DNA of 64,000 bases. Source: JBGAJN01 sp044224905. Lineage in GTDB: Bacteria > Verrucomicrobiota > Verrucomicrobiia > Limisphaerales > JBGAJN01. A program made the translations under genes and the position numbers. The notes under the pieces are model-generated. The model ran no database searches, was not told the origin of the DNA, and saw only the letters and a list, made by a program, of their open reading frames with translations. Positions 55,346 to 63,568 of the stretch are shown piece after piece (position 1 is the first letter of the stretch; every line of letters begins with the position of its first letter). Location: NCBI GenBank assembly GCA_044224905.1, contig JBGAJN010000003.1:496001-560000 (forward strand), given 5' to 3'.

Positions 55346-55648
55346 ATGAGTAAACACAAACAAACTAGCAACGACATGGGCACTCTCGCCGAAGACGCGC
55401 GAGCGTTGATGGCCGCCACAGCCGATGTGGCAGGGGAAAAGATTGCGGAAGCGCGCAAGCGTCTCGCCAACGCTTTGGAAAGTGTCGAAGAGATCGCGGG
55501 CCGGGTGCGCGAAAAGGCTGTCGATGGAGCGAGAGCTACTGACGAGGCTGTGCGTGAGCATCCTTATCAAGCTATCGCAATTGGTGTCGGAGTCGGCGTC
55601 CTCGTAGGATTTCTTCTCGCGCGCCGGGGCTCGCGCAAAAGCGACTGA
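55346..55648 (+). CDS. ElaB/YqjD-like ribosome- or membrane-anchored stress protein (DUF883)
   Basis: The 100-residue protein has an amphipathic helical region (about 10-70, DARALMAATADVAGEKIAEA). A C-terminal membrane anchor with the family signature follows, EHPYQAIAIGVGVGVLVGFL, ending in RRG. E. coli relatives are tail-anchored, stationary-phase proteins that bind ribosomes. The 237 bases upstream hold no supported gene; a 77-codon frame that overlaps the preceding stop has no features. Confidence 0.92.
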   Translation: MSKHKQTSNDMGTLAEDARALMAATADVAGEKIAEARKRLANALESVEEIAGRVREKAVDGARATDEAVREHPYQAIAIGVGVGVLVGFLLARRGSRKSD

Positions 55649-55765
55649 TCACGGGGTTAAACGGGGACGTCGCGATGTCGGAAAAAGGAGCGCAGAGCAA
55701 TACTCGGTTTTGATTACAACCGACGAACTGAGCCAATCACTTGCAGCTAAAACGAAACAACTCGG

Positions 55766-56236
55766 ATGCACACGGGCATGAATCAAATTCACTCTCCGGC
55801 CAAGGCAAAGGCCTATTTTGAAGACAAGCTGGCTTTTACTATCGGGCCAGTGGAATTGGATAGATGGATCAAATCCGGCGAAAATAATTTGATCATCGTA
55901 GACGTTCGTGATGCGGAAGACTTTTTCAAAGATCACATTCCCGAGGCGATCAATCTCCCTAAAGATCAATGGAACAATCCGCAGGAATTAGGCCGGAGCA
56001 AGACCAACGTGGTCTATTCCTACACCGAACGATGCCATCTCGCGGCGAGTGCCTGTGCTATTTTCGCCGACAAGGGATTTTCGGTGATGGAACTGGAGGG
56101 AGGTTTTCAATTCTGGAATGCGAGCCGACACGAAAACACACCAAACTTGCCCACTCGTTACAAGACCACTTTGGAACTGATCTCCAGCCGCCGCCAGGGT
56201 GCTCAGTTAAACGGAACAAATTCAAACAAGCGGTAA
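55766..56236 (+). CDS. Rhodanese-domain protein
   Basis: The 156-residue protein is a single rhodanese domain with VDVRDAEDFFKDHIPEAINL (about 49-68). The active-site loop is SYTERCHLAA, whose Cys is the expected sulphur carrier, and GFSVMELEGGFQFW closes the fold. Unusually, the loop has CHLAA instead of the classical CxxGxR, so sulphur-transfer activity may differ. ATG 55778 is an alternative start. It is the last gene before the third att-like site. Confidence 0.87.
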   Translation: MHTGMNQIHSPAKAKAYFEDKLAFTIGPVELDRWIKSGENNLIIVDVRDAEDFFKDHIPEAINLPKDQWNNPQELGRSKTNVVYSYTERCHLAASACAIFADKGFSVMELEGGFQFWNASRHENTPNLPTRYKTTLELISSRRQGAQLNGTNSNKR

Positions 56237-56337
56237 ATTTTGCCCGAAGCTGAGTTGGAACCCTCGGATCGTTCAAACAAGCCGCACTTCGTCTCCAGCG
56301 GTCTGTCTCGATTTGACGCGGATCTTTTAAGGAAGTC

Positions 56338-56351
56338 GCCGTGCGCACCAA
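56338..56351 (+). repeat. Third, partial copy of the att core
   Basis: GCCGTGCGCACCAA is identical to the core of attL and attR. With a 2-base gap the match extends leftward through AAGTC, and to the right similar sequence continues (AGTTTTTCGTGG against CTTTTCTTTGG). It lies after the last gene of the stress cluster. A chance 14-base match at this place is unlikely, but the flanks are degenerate. Confidence 0.55.
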
Positions 56352-56402
56352 AGTTTTTCGTGGAAGATTCAAACAATTGAACCCACCGCATTTCGTTTTC
56401 GC

Positions 56403-57461
56403 TCACTCCGCGTGATACCCGCGCCAGGTCCAGATAAGCGTGTCGGCCAAGGTTTGCTCAAACACGCGGCGGTCGCAGTGGCCAGTAGCGCGACTGAAAA
56501 CGAAGCGATAGTGGTAGCCTTTGGATTTTAGAGCCGCTGCGGTTCGCTGCCCGGCCATAACCCAATTGTGATGGGTGTCCTCGGCATCTTTCGAGCGCAG
56601 ATCGTTTTCCGAAACATGGGTGAAAATCCTCAGGGGCTTCTTTTCACTCTTCTCGATTAGCTTCATGCTGGAGTGATATTCCCAAGCGCCGAGCGGAAAT
56701 TTCTTCTCTTCCGGCGCGTCATCGTCCTGCTGGTCAACGAACGTGCCGGAGTAGGCAATCACGCGGCGAAACAGGTCAGGCCTGAACCAGCCCATGCTTA
56801 ATGCCGCCGCACCTCCGGAACTGCACCCGATAACGGCACGGCCCCACGGATTCTGCGTAAACGTCAGCTTTGGAAATGCCGCCTTGATCTCCGCGTTGAT
56901 CAGCACTGCGGGCAAAACCTCGTCGTTGATAAAGCGAGCCAGTCGATCGGACATTGTGTCGTATTCCAATCCGCGCTCGCTTTTCTTCCCGTCGTTCCCG
57001 CCGTTTTGAACCGCGATGGCAATGAACGGCGGTAGCTTGCGATTCGGGTCCTTGGAGATCGTCAGGTTGTCGAGCGCGTTGCGGATGAGGGCCAATTGAC
57101 CAGGTCCATCATGTATTACGAGAATCGGGGCCGCCGTTCCGTCCCGATAAGCCGCCGGCACGTAGACAAAAACCTTTCGCTCAGTCCGTACTGGTTTTTT
57201 GGCGGGATCGAGTGTGCGGTCGTCACCGTGGAAAATCTTGCTGTCGGCTAGACGCATGGCGAACTCAAAATATTTGCCTTTAGGATTCCCGCGATCGGTC
57301 AGGTCGGGGTCGATTTTGTATTGAGGGCCGACGTTGAAATTCCCGTCGCCTTGGGAACCGGGATTTTCTGTATAGGTCTCGGCCGCGATTGTGTGCGGAA
57401 GGCTCGTAACGGTTAGAAGGCAGAACCAAATTCCGATCGCAACACTGCGTGAATGCTTCAT
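56403..57461 (-). CDS. Secreted esterase (putative esterase/enterochelin-esterase-like family)
   Basis: The 352-residue protein starts at ATG 57461, giving a signal peptide (SVAIGIWFCLLTVTSLPHTIA). The alpha/beta hydrolase core includes ERKVFVYVPAAYRDG, VIHDGPGQLALIRN, the nucleophile elbow GCSSGGAAAL, and the late RFVFSRATGHCDRRVF with the catalytic His. The family contains feruloyl-esterase-like and enterochelin-esterase-like proteins, so an ester of a plant or siderophore-type compound is possible. It is divergent from the next hydrolase. Confidence 0.87.
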   Translation of the reverse strand: MKHSRSVAIGIWFCLLTVTSLPHTIAAETYTENPGSQGDGNFNVGPQYKIDPDLTDRGNPKGKYFEFAMRLADSKIFHGDDRTLDPAKKPVRTERKVFVYVPAAYRDGTAAPILVIHDGPGQLALIRNALDNLTISKDPNRKLPPFIAIAVQNGGNDGKKSERGLEYDTMSDRLARFINDEVLPAVLINAEIKAAFPKLTFTQNPWGRAVIGCSSGGAAALSMGWFRPDLFRRVIAYSGTFVDQQDDDAPEEKKFPLGAWEYHSSMKLIEKSEKKPLRIFTHVSENDLRSKDAEDTHHNWVMAGQRTAAALKSKGYHYRFVFSRATGHCDRRVFEQTLADTLIWTWRGYHAE

Positions 57462-57574
57462 GGGCGAGTGGTAAGCGCAAACTCTCGCGGAATCAATCGA
57501 ACAGTTGCGACTCTTGCGCGAACTACGTAGGTGCGCTTGCAACTTTTCTACCCCGTCGGCAGTGTCGTCACACG

Positions 57575-58909
57575 ATGCACCGCTTTGCCATTTTGCTCCT
57601 CGCTCTCGTTGGCCCGCTCTTCGCGCAGCAACCGCCGTATGATGTCTTTCCACCTGGAGAGCCGCCTTATTATCGGGTGCGCTATGAGGCGTCGGCGAAA
57701 CCGGGCGAGCTGATCTTCCCCGTCAACTACACGATCTGGATTCCGCCTGGCGCGAAAACGCTGCGTGGGGTGATCGTTCATCAGCACGGTTGTGGCGAAG
57801 GTTCGTGCAAGTCCGGTTTGACGGGTGCGTTCGATCTGCACTGGCAGGCGTTGGCTAAGAAACACGACTGCGCGCTGCTCGCTCCATCGTACGAGCAGCC
57901 GGAGAAGGCGGACTGCCAGATGTGGTGCGATCCGCGCAACGGTTCCAGCGCCGCGTTTCAGAAATGTTTGGTCGACCTCGGTGCGAAATCCGGTCATCCC
58001 GAGCTTGCGAAGGTGCCGTGGGCGCTCTGGGGGCACAGTGGCGGAGGTCATTGGGCTGGTGGCATGGTTCTCCTGCATCCGGAGCGGATCGCCGCCGCGT
58101 GGTTGCGCTCAGGTGTGCCGCTGCTGAAACCGAGTCCTGAGCGAGCGACGATCAGAGCTCACACCTTGCCGGACGCCGCGCTGAACGTTCCGATCATGTG
58201 CAATCTCGGTACGAAAGAGGGCGTCACCGTCAAGGAAGGGCGCTTCGCCGGCGCGTGGCCGGCCAACGAAGCTTTCTTTAACGAGGTCCGTTCGAAGGGC
58301 GGCCTCATCGGTGTCTCGGTTGATCCCTTCACGGCCCACGAGTGCGGCAACCAACGCTACCTGGCGATTCCCTGGCTCGACGCGTGCCTCACTGCTCGAT
58401 TGCCGTCAAAGGCTGGCGCTCCGGTGAAGCCGATGCTGGCGTCGGCAGGCTGGCTCGCTCCGCTGTATCTGACGGGGCCAGAATTCATCGCCCCGGTGCC
58501 GGCGGCTAAGTTCACGGGCGCGAAAGAAAGGTCGGTATGGCTCCCGAGTGAGGCCGTTGCGCGCGCGTGGCTTCAGTATGTGAAGGACACTGCCGTCGCC
58601 GATACGACCCCACCACCAGCGCCAAAAAATCTTCGCGTCAAAGGAAACGAATTGACCTGGGACGCGGAGGCAGATTTGGAAAGCGGTCTCGCGCATTTCG
58701 TCATCGAGCGCGACGGCGCATTTCTCACTACCGTTCCTGAGCAAGGTAAGAATCCGTTCGGTCGGCCGATTTTCCAGAACCTCCAATACAGCGACACGCC
58801 GACTCAGCCCTTGGTTGCGATGCGGTTCGTCGACACCAAGGCGGACCCGAGTAAGCCGCATCGATATCGCGTAATTGCGGTGAACACGGCCGGGCTGAAG
58901 TCGAAGTAA
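57575..58909 (+). CDS. Secreted alpha/beta hydrolase
   Basis: The protein of about 444 residues has a signal peptide (MHRFAILLLALVGPLFAQ). It has an alpha/beta hydrolase core (about 30-300) with VIVHQHGCGEG as the oxyanion region, GHSGGGHWAGG as the nucleophile elbow and FTAHECGNQ with the probable catalytic His. A C-terminal beta-sandwich (about 350-440, LRVKGNELTWDAEADLESG) resembles a fibronectin type III domain. ATG 57575 is chosen for the signal peptide. Substrate unknown. Confidence 0.85.
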   Translation: MHRFAILLLALVGPLFAQQPPYDVFPPGEPPYYRVRYEASAKPGELIFPVNYTIWIPPGAKTLRGVIVHQHGCGEGSCKSGLTGAFDLHWQALAKKHDCALLAPSYEQPEKADCQMWCDPRNGSSAAFQKCLVDLGAKSGHPELAKVPWALWGHSGGGHWAGGMVLLHPERIAAAWLRSGVPLLKPSPERATIRAHTLPDAALNVPIMCNLGTKEGVTVKEGRFAGAWPANEAFFNEVRSKGGLIGVSVDPFTAHECGNQRYLAIPWLDACLTARLPSKAGAPVKPMLASAGWLAPLYLTGPEFIAPVPAAKFTGAKERSVWLPSEAVARAWLQYVKDTAVADTTPPPAPKNLRVKGNELTWDAEADLESGLAHFVIERDGAFLTTVPEQGKNPFGRPIFQNLQYSDTPTQPLVAMRFVDTKADPSKPHRYRVIAVNTAGLKSK

Positions 58910-58946
58910 GCTCGTGCGTTGAGCTCGAACGAACTAAAAGTAGATC

Positions 58947-59540
58947 ATGACAACTCTTCCCAAACGCAAAGCCGCCGCTCCGTTGCGGAAATCACCTGTC
59001 CGTGCTGCGAAGAAGCGCGTGGCGCCGCGCAAACTTGTTTCGGCAACCGGTCGCCACGGCAGTCTGCGCGCGGTGGCGACCGCGCTTCGCAGTCTGAAAT
59101 CGAGGCAATCAACGGGCGTGTTGTTAACCGACGGAACCGCCGCCGCCACTCTTTCCGCCGCTGAAACGCTCGCGAAAGCGGCCGCATTGGATCTGCTCCG
59201 TATCGATCTCCGGAACGTCGTTAGCAAATACATCGGTGAGACGGAAAAAAATCTCCGCCGTATTTTCGACGCGGCGGAACGGAGTCCGGTCGTTCTTTTC
59301 TTCGATGAAGCCGACGCGCTTTTCGGCAAACGCACCGACGTCAAGGATTCCCACGATCGCTACGCGAATCAGGAGGTGAACTATCTCCTGCAACGAATCG
59401 ACAACTTCCAAGGCATTTCGATTCTTGCGACCAACCGTAAGCAGAACGTCGACGCGGCCTTCCTGCGCCGGCTGCGATACGTCGTGTCGCTTGCTCCCAT
59501 TCCGCCGCGCACGACCACATTCAAAAAAGCTCAGGCATGA
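58947..59540 (+). CDS. AAA+ domain protein with a lost Walker A motif
   Basis: The 197-residue protein aligns by eye with AAA+ ATPases of the CDC48-like class. SKYIGETEKNLRRIFDAAER, the Walker B VVLFFDEADALFGKR and the sensor-1 stretch ILATNRKQNVDAAFLRRLRY are intact. The P-loop position reads LLTDGTAAATLSAAETLA, so the GxxGxGK[T/S] glycines and Lys are gone and ATP binding is probably lost. The C-terminal lid is missing. The N-terminus is very basic (KRKAAAPLRKSPVRAAKKR). It may be a pseudo-ATPase or a decaying gene. The next start overlaps its stop. Confidence 0.78.
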   Translation: MTTLPKRKAAAPLRKSPVRAAKKRVAPRKLVSATGRHGSLRAVATALRSLKSRQSTGVLLTDGTAAATLSAAETLAKAAALDLLRIDLRNVVSKYIGETEKNLRRIFDAAERSPVVLFFDEADALFGKRTDVKDSHDRYANQEVNYLLQRIDNFQGISILATNRKQNVDAAFLRRLRYVVSLAPIPPRTTTFKKAQA

Positions 59541-60766
59541 TGCGAGCGGCGATTCCGTTTCTGACTCTGTTGATGGCGGTTTGCCGCGTTGCTGCTAGCG
59601 ATTGGCCGCAGTGGCGCGGGCCCGATGAAAATGGAATCACCACCGAACGCCTGCCGGCCAAACCCAAGTTCGATAAGATCGCGTGGAAGCAAAATGTCGG
59701 CACTGGGTTTTCGTCGGTGGCGGTCGCTGGTGGTCGAGTCTTCACGATGGGGTATCGCGATCCAAAAGCGGGCAAGGGCGAAACTGTTTGGTGTTTCGAC
59801 GCCGCGACCGGCAAGGCTATCTGGACGGACACTTACGCGTCGCCGCTGATCGACCGTTTTTACGAAGGTGGTCCTGGCGCAACGCCCACCGTGCGGCAGG
59901 GCAGGGTGTTCACCTACAGCAAACACGGACGGCTTCATTGCTATGACGCCACCACGGGCAAAGTCATTTGGCAACGCGACATGCTAGCGGAGGCCGGACT
60001 GCCCCAAGTGCCCGAGTGGGGCTTCGCTTGCTCTCCTTATTTCCTGAACGATGAAACGCTGCTCATTGAAGCCGGCGCGACCGTTGCGCTGAATCCTATT
60101 TCGGGAAAAGTTCTGTGGAAGAGCGCGCAGTTCACCCCGGCTTACGGAACGCCCAAGGCCTTCCATTCAGGCGGTCGCAAATTGATTGCCGTAATGAAAA
60201 CCGAAGGCCTCGTGGTGCTCGATGCCACCAATGGCAAGGCGGTTGCGACAACGAACTGGGAAACATCATTCGACACCACCGCCACGACACCGATCGTCGA
60301 TGAGGGCAGAATTTTTATCAGCACTGGCTACGACCGCGGCTGCGCAATGTTTCGATTGGTCGGCGAACGTTTAGAGAAAGCTTACGAGAACAAGAGCATG
60401 TGCAATCATATGAACAACTGCGTGCTCATCGGCGGTTACCTGTATGGCTTCGACGGCACCGCGCATCGCGGGCGACCGACGGAGTTCGTTTGTCTCGAAC
60501 TGGCGAGCGGCAAGGAAATGTGGCGAGTGCCCCCCAGTCAGGGACTCGGTTGCGGATCGGTGATGGCGACCGCTGATGGCATGTTGCTCATCTTGAGCGA
60601 ACGCGGAGAATTGATATCCGCCCCCGCGTCACCCAAGGCATTCAAGACCACGTCTCGAAACCAAGTTCTGGGCGGGCGGTGTTGGACTGTCCCGGTCTTA
60701 TCCAACGGCCGCATCTACTGCCGCAACGCCAAAGGCGATCTAATCTGCCTGCTGCTGGACGAGTGA
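59537..60766 (+). CDS. Secreted PQQ-type beta-propeller protein
   Basis: The 409-residue protein has a signal peptide (IPFLTLLMAVCRVAAS). The first blade carries DWPQWRGPDENGIT, a common Verrucomicrobiota/Planctomycetota opening. Repeated blades follow with WCFDAATGKAIW, YDATTGKVIWQRD and LNPISGKVLWKS (PQQ-like/BamB-like repeats). The fold is an 8-bladed propeller, probably a periplasmic binding or scaffold protein; the residues of PQQ-dependent dehydrogenases are not evident. It overlaps the previous gene by 4 bases. Confidence 0.9.
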   Translation: MMRAAIPFLTLLMAVCRVAASDWPQWRGPDENGITTERLPAKPKFDKIAWKQNVGTGFSSVAVAGGRVFTMGYRDPKAGKGETVWCFDAATGKAIWTDTYASPLIDRFYEGGPGATPTVRQGRVFTYSKHGRLHCYDATTGKVIWQRDMLAEAGLPQVPEWGFACSPYFLNDETLLIEAGATVALNPISGKVLWKSAQFTPAYGTPKAFHSGGRKLIAVMKTEGLVVLDATNGKAVATTNWETSFDTTATTPIVDEGRIFISTGYDRGCAMFRLVGERLEKAYENKSMCNHMNNCVLIGGYLYGFDGTAHRGRPTEFVCLELASGKEMWRVPPSQGLGCGSVMATADGMLLILSERGELISAPASPKAFKTTSRNQVLGGRCWTVPVLSNGRIYCRNAKGDLICLLLDE

Positions 60767-60788
60767 GTGTTATCTACGGCAATTGCTT

Positions 60789-61523
60789 TTAACTCACGCC
60801 GGGAATGAGGCTCGAAAGCGTTTGGTGATATGCCTTGCGCAGAATCGAAAGGTCAGAGTCGACCGCTACGTGAGTGAAGCCGCGTTCAAGATGGGGACGG
60901 ACATCGGCAAGTTCGCGGACCAGGATGCCAGCGCTTTTTCCGGCCGCATTGGCGGTGGCGACGACGGTCGCGAGACACTGATCGTAGTCAACGCGTGCGA
61001 CGTTCGCGCGGTTCTTCAGATCGAACTGCAAATCGGCTGGTCCGACAAAGAGAACGTCAATTCCCTCCACGCGGGCGATTTCTCTGGCATGATTCACACC
61101 CTCGATGGTTTCTATCTGGGCCATGAGCAAGGGCGTCGGCGTTTCATTACCCGCAGGTTTAAGTCCGTAATCATAGGCGCGCACGGTTCGCGAATATCCG
61201 CGTCGCCCCCGCGGTGCGTAGTGCGCTGCTTGAACGATCGCTTCCGCTTCAGCGGCCGAATTCACGTGCGGCACCATGATGCCGTGTGCGCCCCAGTCGA
61301 GCACCCGCGCGATCAAGTCCGGATGCGGCGCGCCGACGCGCACGATACCGGCGGTCTTGGTGCCGCGAAGAGCGCGCAGTTGATTCGGCAAGGCTGCTTC
61401 ACTTTCGTTGCCGTGTTCAAGGTCGAGCAGCACCCAATCGAATCCGGAGAGGGCAGCGAGTTCCGCCACAACTGGTGAACCAACGGAGAGCCAAGTGCCG
61501 ATGCGAGGTGCCGGAGTGGTCAT
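60789..61523 (-). CDS. HpcH/HpaI-family aldolase
   Basis: The 244-residue protein is a class II pyruvate-type aldolase. WVLLDLEHGN has the metal-site acidic residues, then RVGAPHPDLIARVLDWGAHG, MAQIETIEGVN (catalytic/metal Glu) and DVLFVGPADLQ (metal Asp). Family members cleave 2-keto-3-deoxy sugar acids or 4-hydroxy-2-oxo acids. It is the last gene of a three-gene operon; its start overlaps the upstream kinase stop by 4 bases (ATGA). Confidence 0.92.
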   Translation of the reverse strand: MTTPAPRIGTWLSVGSPVVAELAALSGFDWVLLDLEHGNESEAALPNQLRALRGTKTAGIVRVGAPHPDLIARVLDWGAHGIMVPHVNSAAEAEAIVQAAHYAPRGRRGYSRTVRAYDYGLKPAGNETPTPLLMAQIETIEGVNHAREIARVEGIDVLFVGPADLQFDLKNRANVARVDYDQCLATVVATANAAGKSAGILVRELADVRPHLERGFTHVAVDSDLSILRKAYHQTLSSLIPGVS

Positions 61524-62614
61524 AGAATGGATAAGTCAGCGTTCGTTTCGAGGCCGCGCAGCGCGAGTGCGAGCCGTTGGTGAGTGAAGTGTCGCAAGTC
61601 GGCGCCGCTGCTGCCAGTGCCGATCAGAAAGAAAGCGTCGCTGCGATCGAAGTAACCTGCGCCGACGCGGATCACGGCTTTGACGATTATGTTGCGCAGC
61701 AGATGGAGCCAGAAGCGCCGTCGGTGTTCGTCGGGCAGGGGACGGATACTTTGATATCCATCGAATGCCTTGCTGAGAAATTCCGCATCATGAAAGCACG
61801 CGAGGAGTGAGAGATCATCCATTGGATCGCCCGCGATGGCGTCGTCGAAATCGATGAAGGCGGTGATTCGATTTTTGCTGCCGAGAATGTTCCAAAGTGC
61901 GAGGTCTTTGTGGACGAGGCAACCGCAGCTGAGTCGCAATAGTTCGCGATGCGTGTCGATCGCCTGCTCGATCTGCTTCCGTTGCTCCGCCGGTAGAAAA
62001 GCTTTCTTCGCGAGATAGCTGAGATGCTCTTCAAGACGGAGGCGGAAATAGCTCTCGTAGATCGAGTGAAAGCCGGAGAGTTCGGCGCTATGTCGCCAGC
62101 GGGCGAGATTAAACGGGCCGAATCCCCCGGGCTGAATGGCCTGCCAGCGCGCGACGGCGGCGCCGATCTCAAATGCTATGCGCGGAACCTCCAACGTTCC
62201 GCGTTTGTGCCAGTGATTGAGGTCTGGGTCATCGATCTGCTCGATCGCCTGCCACGCGAACGAGACGCCTTTGCGGCTGGCATCGACGGCGAACACTTCC
62301 GGCACGGGCACGTCGGTCGAGCGGACTTTCCGCATGACGGCGGATTCCATCTCGAGGTGGTCGTCGCGTTCGGGGCCGTTCTCGACGCGCACGAACATGC
62401 TGGCGCCCTCCACGTCGGCGTTCCAAGTGAGATGGTTTCCCTGGCTGGCGGACGGGTGCAACACGACGTTGCTCGTGTTGAAGTATGAGCGCATTGCCTC
62501 GTGCAGTTGCGGTTGAAATGTGGTGTCCAGCGCGCCGCGTTCGTGGGTGCCGTGGAATGCAGCGGGCCGATCGCACTTCCAGTAATAGATTTGGCTGCGA
62601 GGGTGCGGGCTCAT
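61520..62614 (-). CDS. Phosphotransferase of the APH/choline-kinase fold
   Basis: The 364-residue protein shows APH-fold signatures: an N-lobe with NADVEGASMFVRVENG, the catalytic loop CGCLVHKDLALWNIL (HxDxxxxN) and ITAFIDFDDAIAGDPMDDLS (metal Asp). ATG 62614 is chosen because it overlaps the transporter stop by 4 bases; an earlier in-frame start lies inside that gene. Family members phosphorylate small hydroxyl compounds, and the neighbours suggest a sugar or sugar acid rather than an antibiotic. Confidence 0.88.
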   Translation of the reverse strand: MSPHPRSQIYYWKCDRPAAFHGTHERGALDTTFQPQLHEAMRSYFNTSNVVLHPSASQGNHLTWNADVEGASMFVRVENGPERDDHLEMESAVMRKVRSTDVPVPEVFAVDASRKGVSFAWQAIEQIDDPDLNHWHKRGTLEVPRIAFEIGAAVARWQAIQPGGFGPFNLARWRHSAELSGFHSIYESYFRLRLEEHLSYLAKKAFLPAEQRKQIEQAIDTHRELLRLSCGCLVHKDLALWNILGSKNRITAFIDFDDAIAGDPMDDLSLLACFHDAEFLSKAFDGYQSIRPLPDEHRRRFWLHLLRNIIVKAVIRVGAGYFDRSDAFFLIGTGSSGADLRHFTHQRLALALRGLETNADLSIL

Positions 62615-63561
62615 TTCTTCTCGGCGGGATCCGATTCCTCCACGGGATGCAGGCGCCACCAGGTTGCGATGACACTGCCGACGACGGTTTGGATGAACGC
62701 GCTGAACACTGCGGGCACGGCCGCGAGTGACATCGACGAAATATTTTTACGGGCGAGCGCCGCGGCGAGTCCGCCGTTTTGCATCCCCACTTCGATTGAC
62801 AGTGTGCGGGCAATGTTGAGCGGGTAGCCGAAAAGACGCGCGGCTCCGTAACCGAGTCCGAAGCCAAGCGCGTGCAGTAGGAATGCCGCGAGCGCCAGCA
62901 GTCCCGCGTTGGCCTTCACTGCTTCAGCGTCCTTGGCCACGATGCTGCCGGTCACGAAAAGGAAGGCGATGACGGCGAGAACCTGCCCCCACGGAATGAC
63001 GCGAATCACGACTTTCGGCGCGGCCCAGTTGATGAGCACACCGCCGAGCACCGGAACGACGACCATTTTCAACGTGGAAATGGACATGTCGAGTGCGCTA
63101 ACCGGAACGTAGTGGCCCGCGAGTTTTTGGCACCACAGCGGCGTCATCACGAACGCGAGCAGCGTGGAGATCATCGTGAGACACACCGACAACGCGAGGT
63201 TGCCGCGCGCGAGGTAGGTCATCAAATTCGAGGCTGTGCCGCAGGGACAACTGGCCACGAGGATGAGGCCTACCGCGAATTGCGGATCGAGTTTCAACCA
63301 ATTCGCGACGAGCCAGCCGGACAACGGCATGATCGTGTAGTGCAGGACGAAACCGACAGCCACCGAACCAGGCATTTTGCCGAGGCTCTTGAAATCCTTC
63401 GTCGAGAGCGTCAGGCCCATGTTGAGCATCACGAAGCCCAGGGCCGTCACGACGTATGGATTGAACCACACGAGTGTCGCGGGCTTCGCCAGTGCGAGCA
63501 GGGACACAGCGATGGTCCAGACTGGGTAAAGATTCGTGAACCAGGAAATGTAGCGTTGCAT
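62611..63561 (-). CDS. Bile-acid:sodium-symporter-family (BASS) transporter
   Basis: The 316-residue protein has about nine to ten membrane helices. Family features are GFVMLNMGLTLSTKDF near the start, VGLILVASCPCGTASNLMTY (sodium-site crossing region), and the late SIEVGMQNGGLAAALA (second crossing). BASS proteins import organic acids with sodium. It is the first gene of an operon with the kinase and the aldolase, so the imported compound is probably the substrate of that short pathway. Confidence 0.92.
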   Translation of the reverse strand: MQRYISWFTNLYPVWTIAVSLLALAKPATLVWFNPYVVTALGFVMLNMGLTLSTKDFKSLGKMPGSVAVGFVLHYTIMPLSGWLVANWLKLDPQFAVGLILVASCPCGTASNLMTYLARGNLALSVCLTMISTLLAFVMTPLWCQKLAGHYVPVSALDMSISTLKMVVVPVLGGVLINWAAPKVVIRVIPWGQVLAVIAFLFVTGSIVAKDAEAVKANAGLLALAAFLLHALGFGLGYGAARLFGYPLNIARTLSIEVGMQNGGLAAALARKNISSMSLAAVPAVFSAFIQTVVGSVIATWWRLHPVEESDPAEKK

Positions 63562-63568
63562 GGCGAAG

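Larger units (their letters stand above)
40164..56351 (+). mobile_element. Possible second element in tandem (stress island)
   Basis: The segment runs from attR to the partial att core at 56338. Its genes form one functional theme and all but the protease point rightward. It has no integrase of its own, so it could be an older, immobile element left at the same tRNA locus, or one moved by the neighbouring recombinase. This rests on the 14-base core match and the gene content. Confidence 0.35.
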
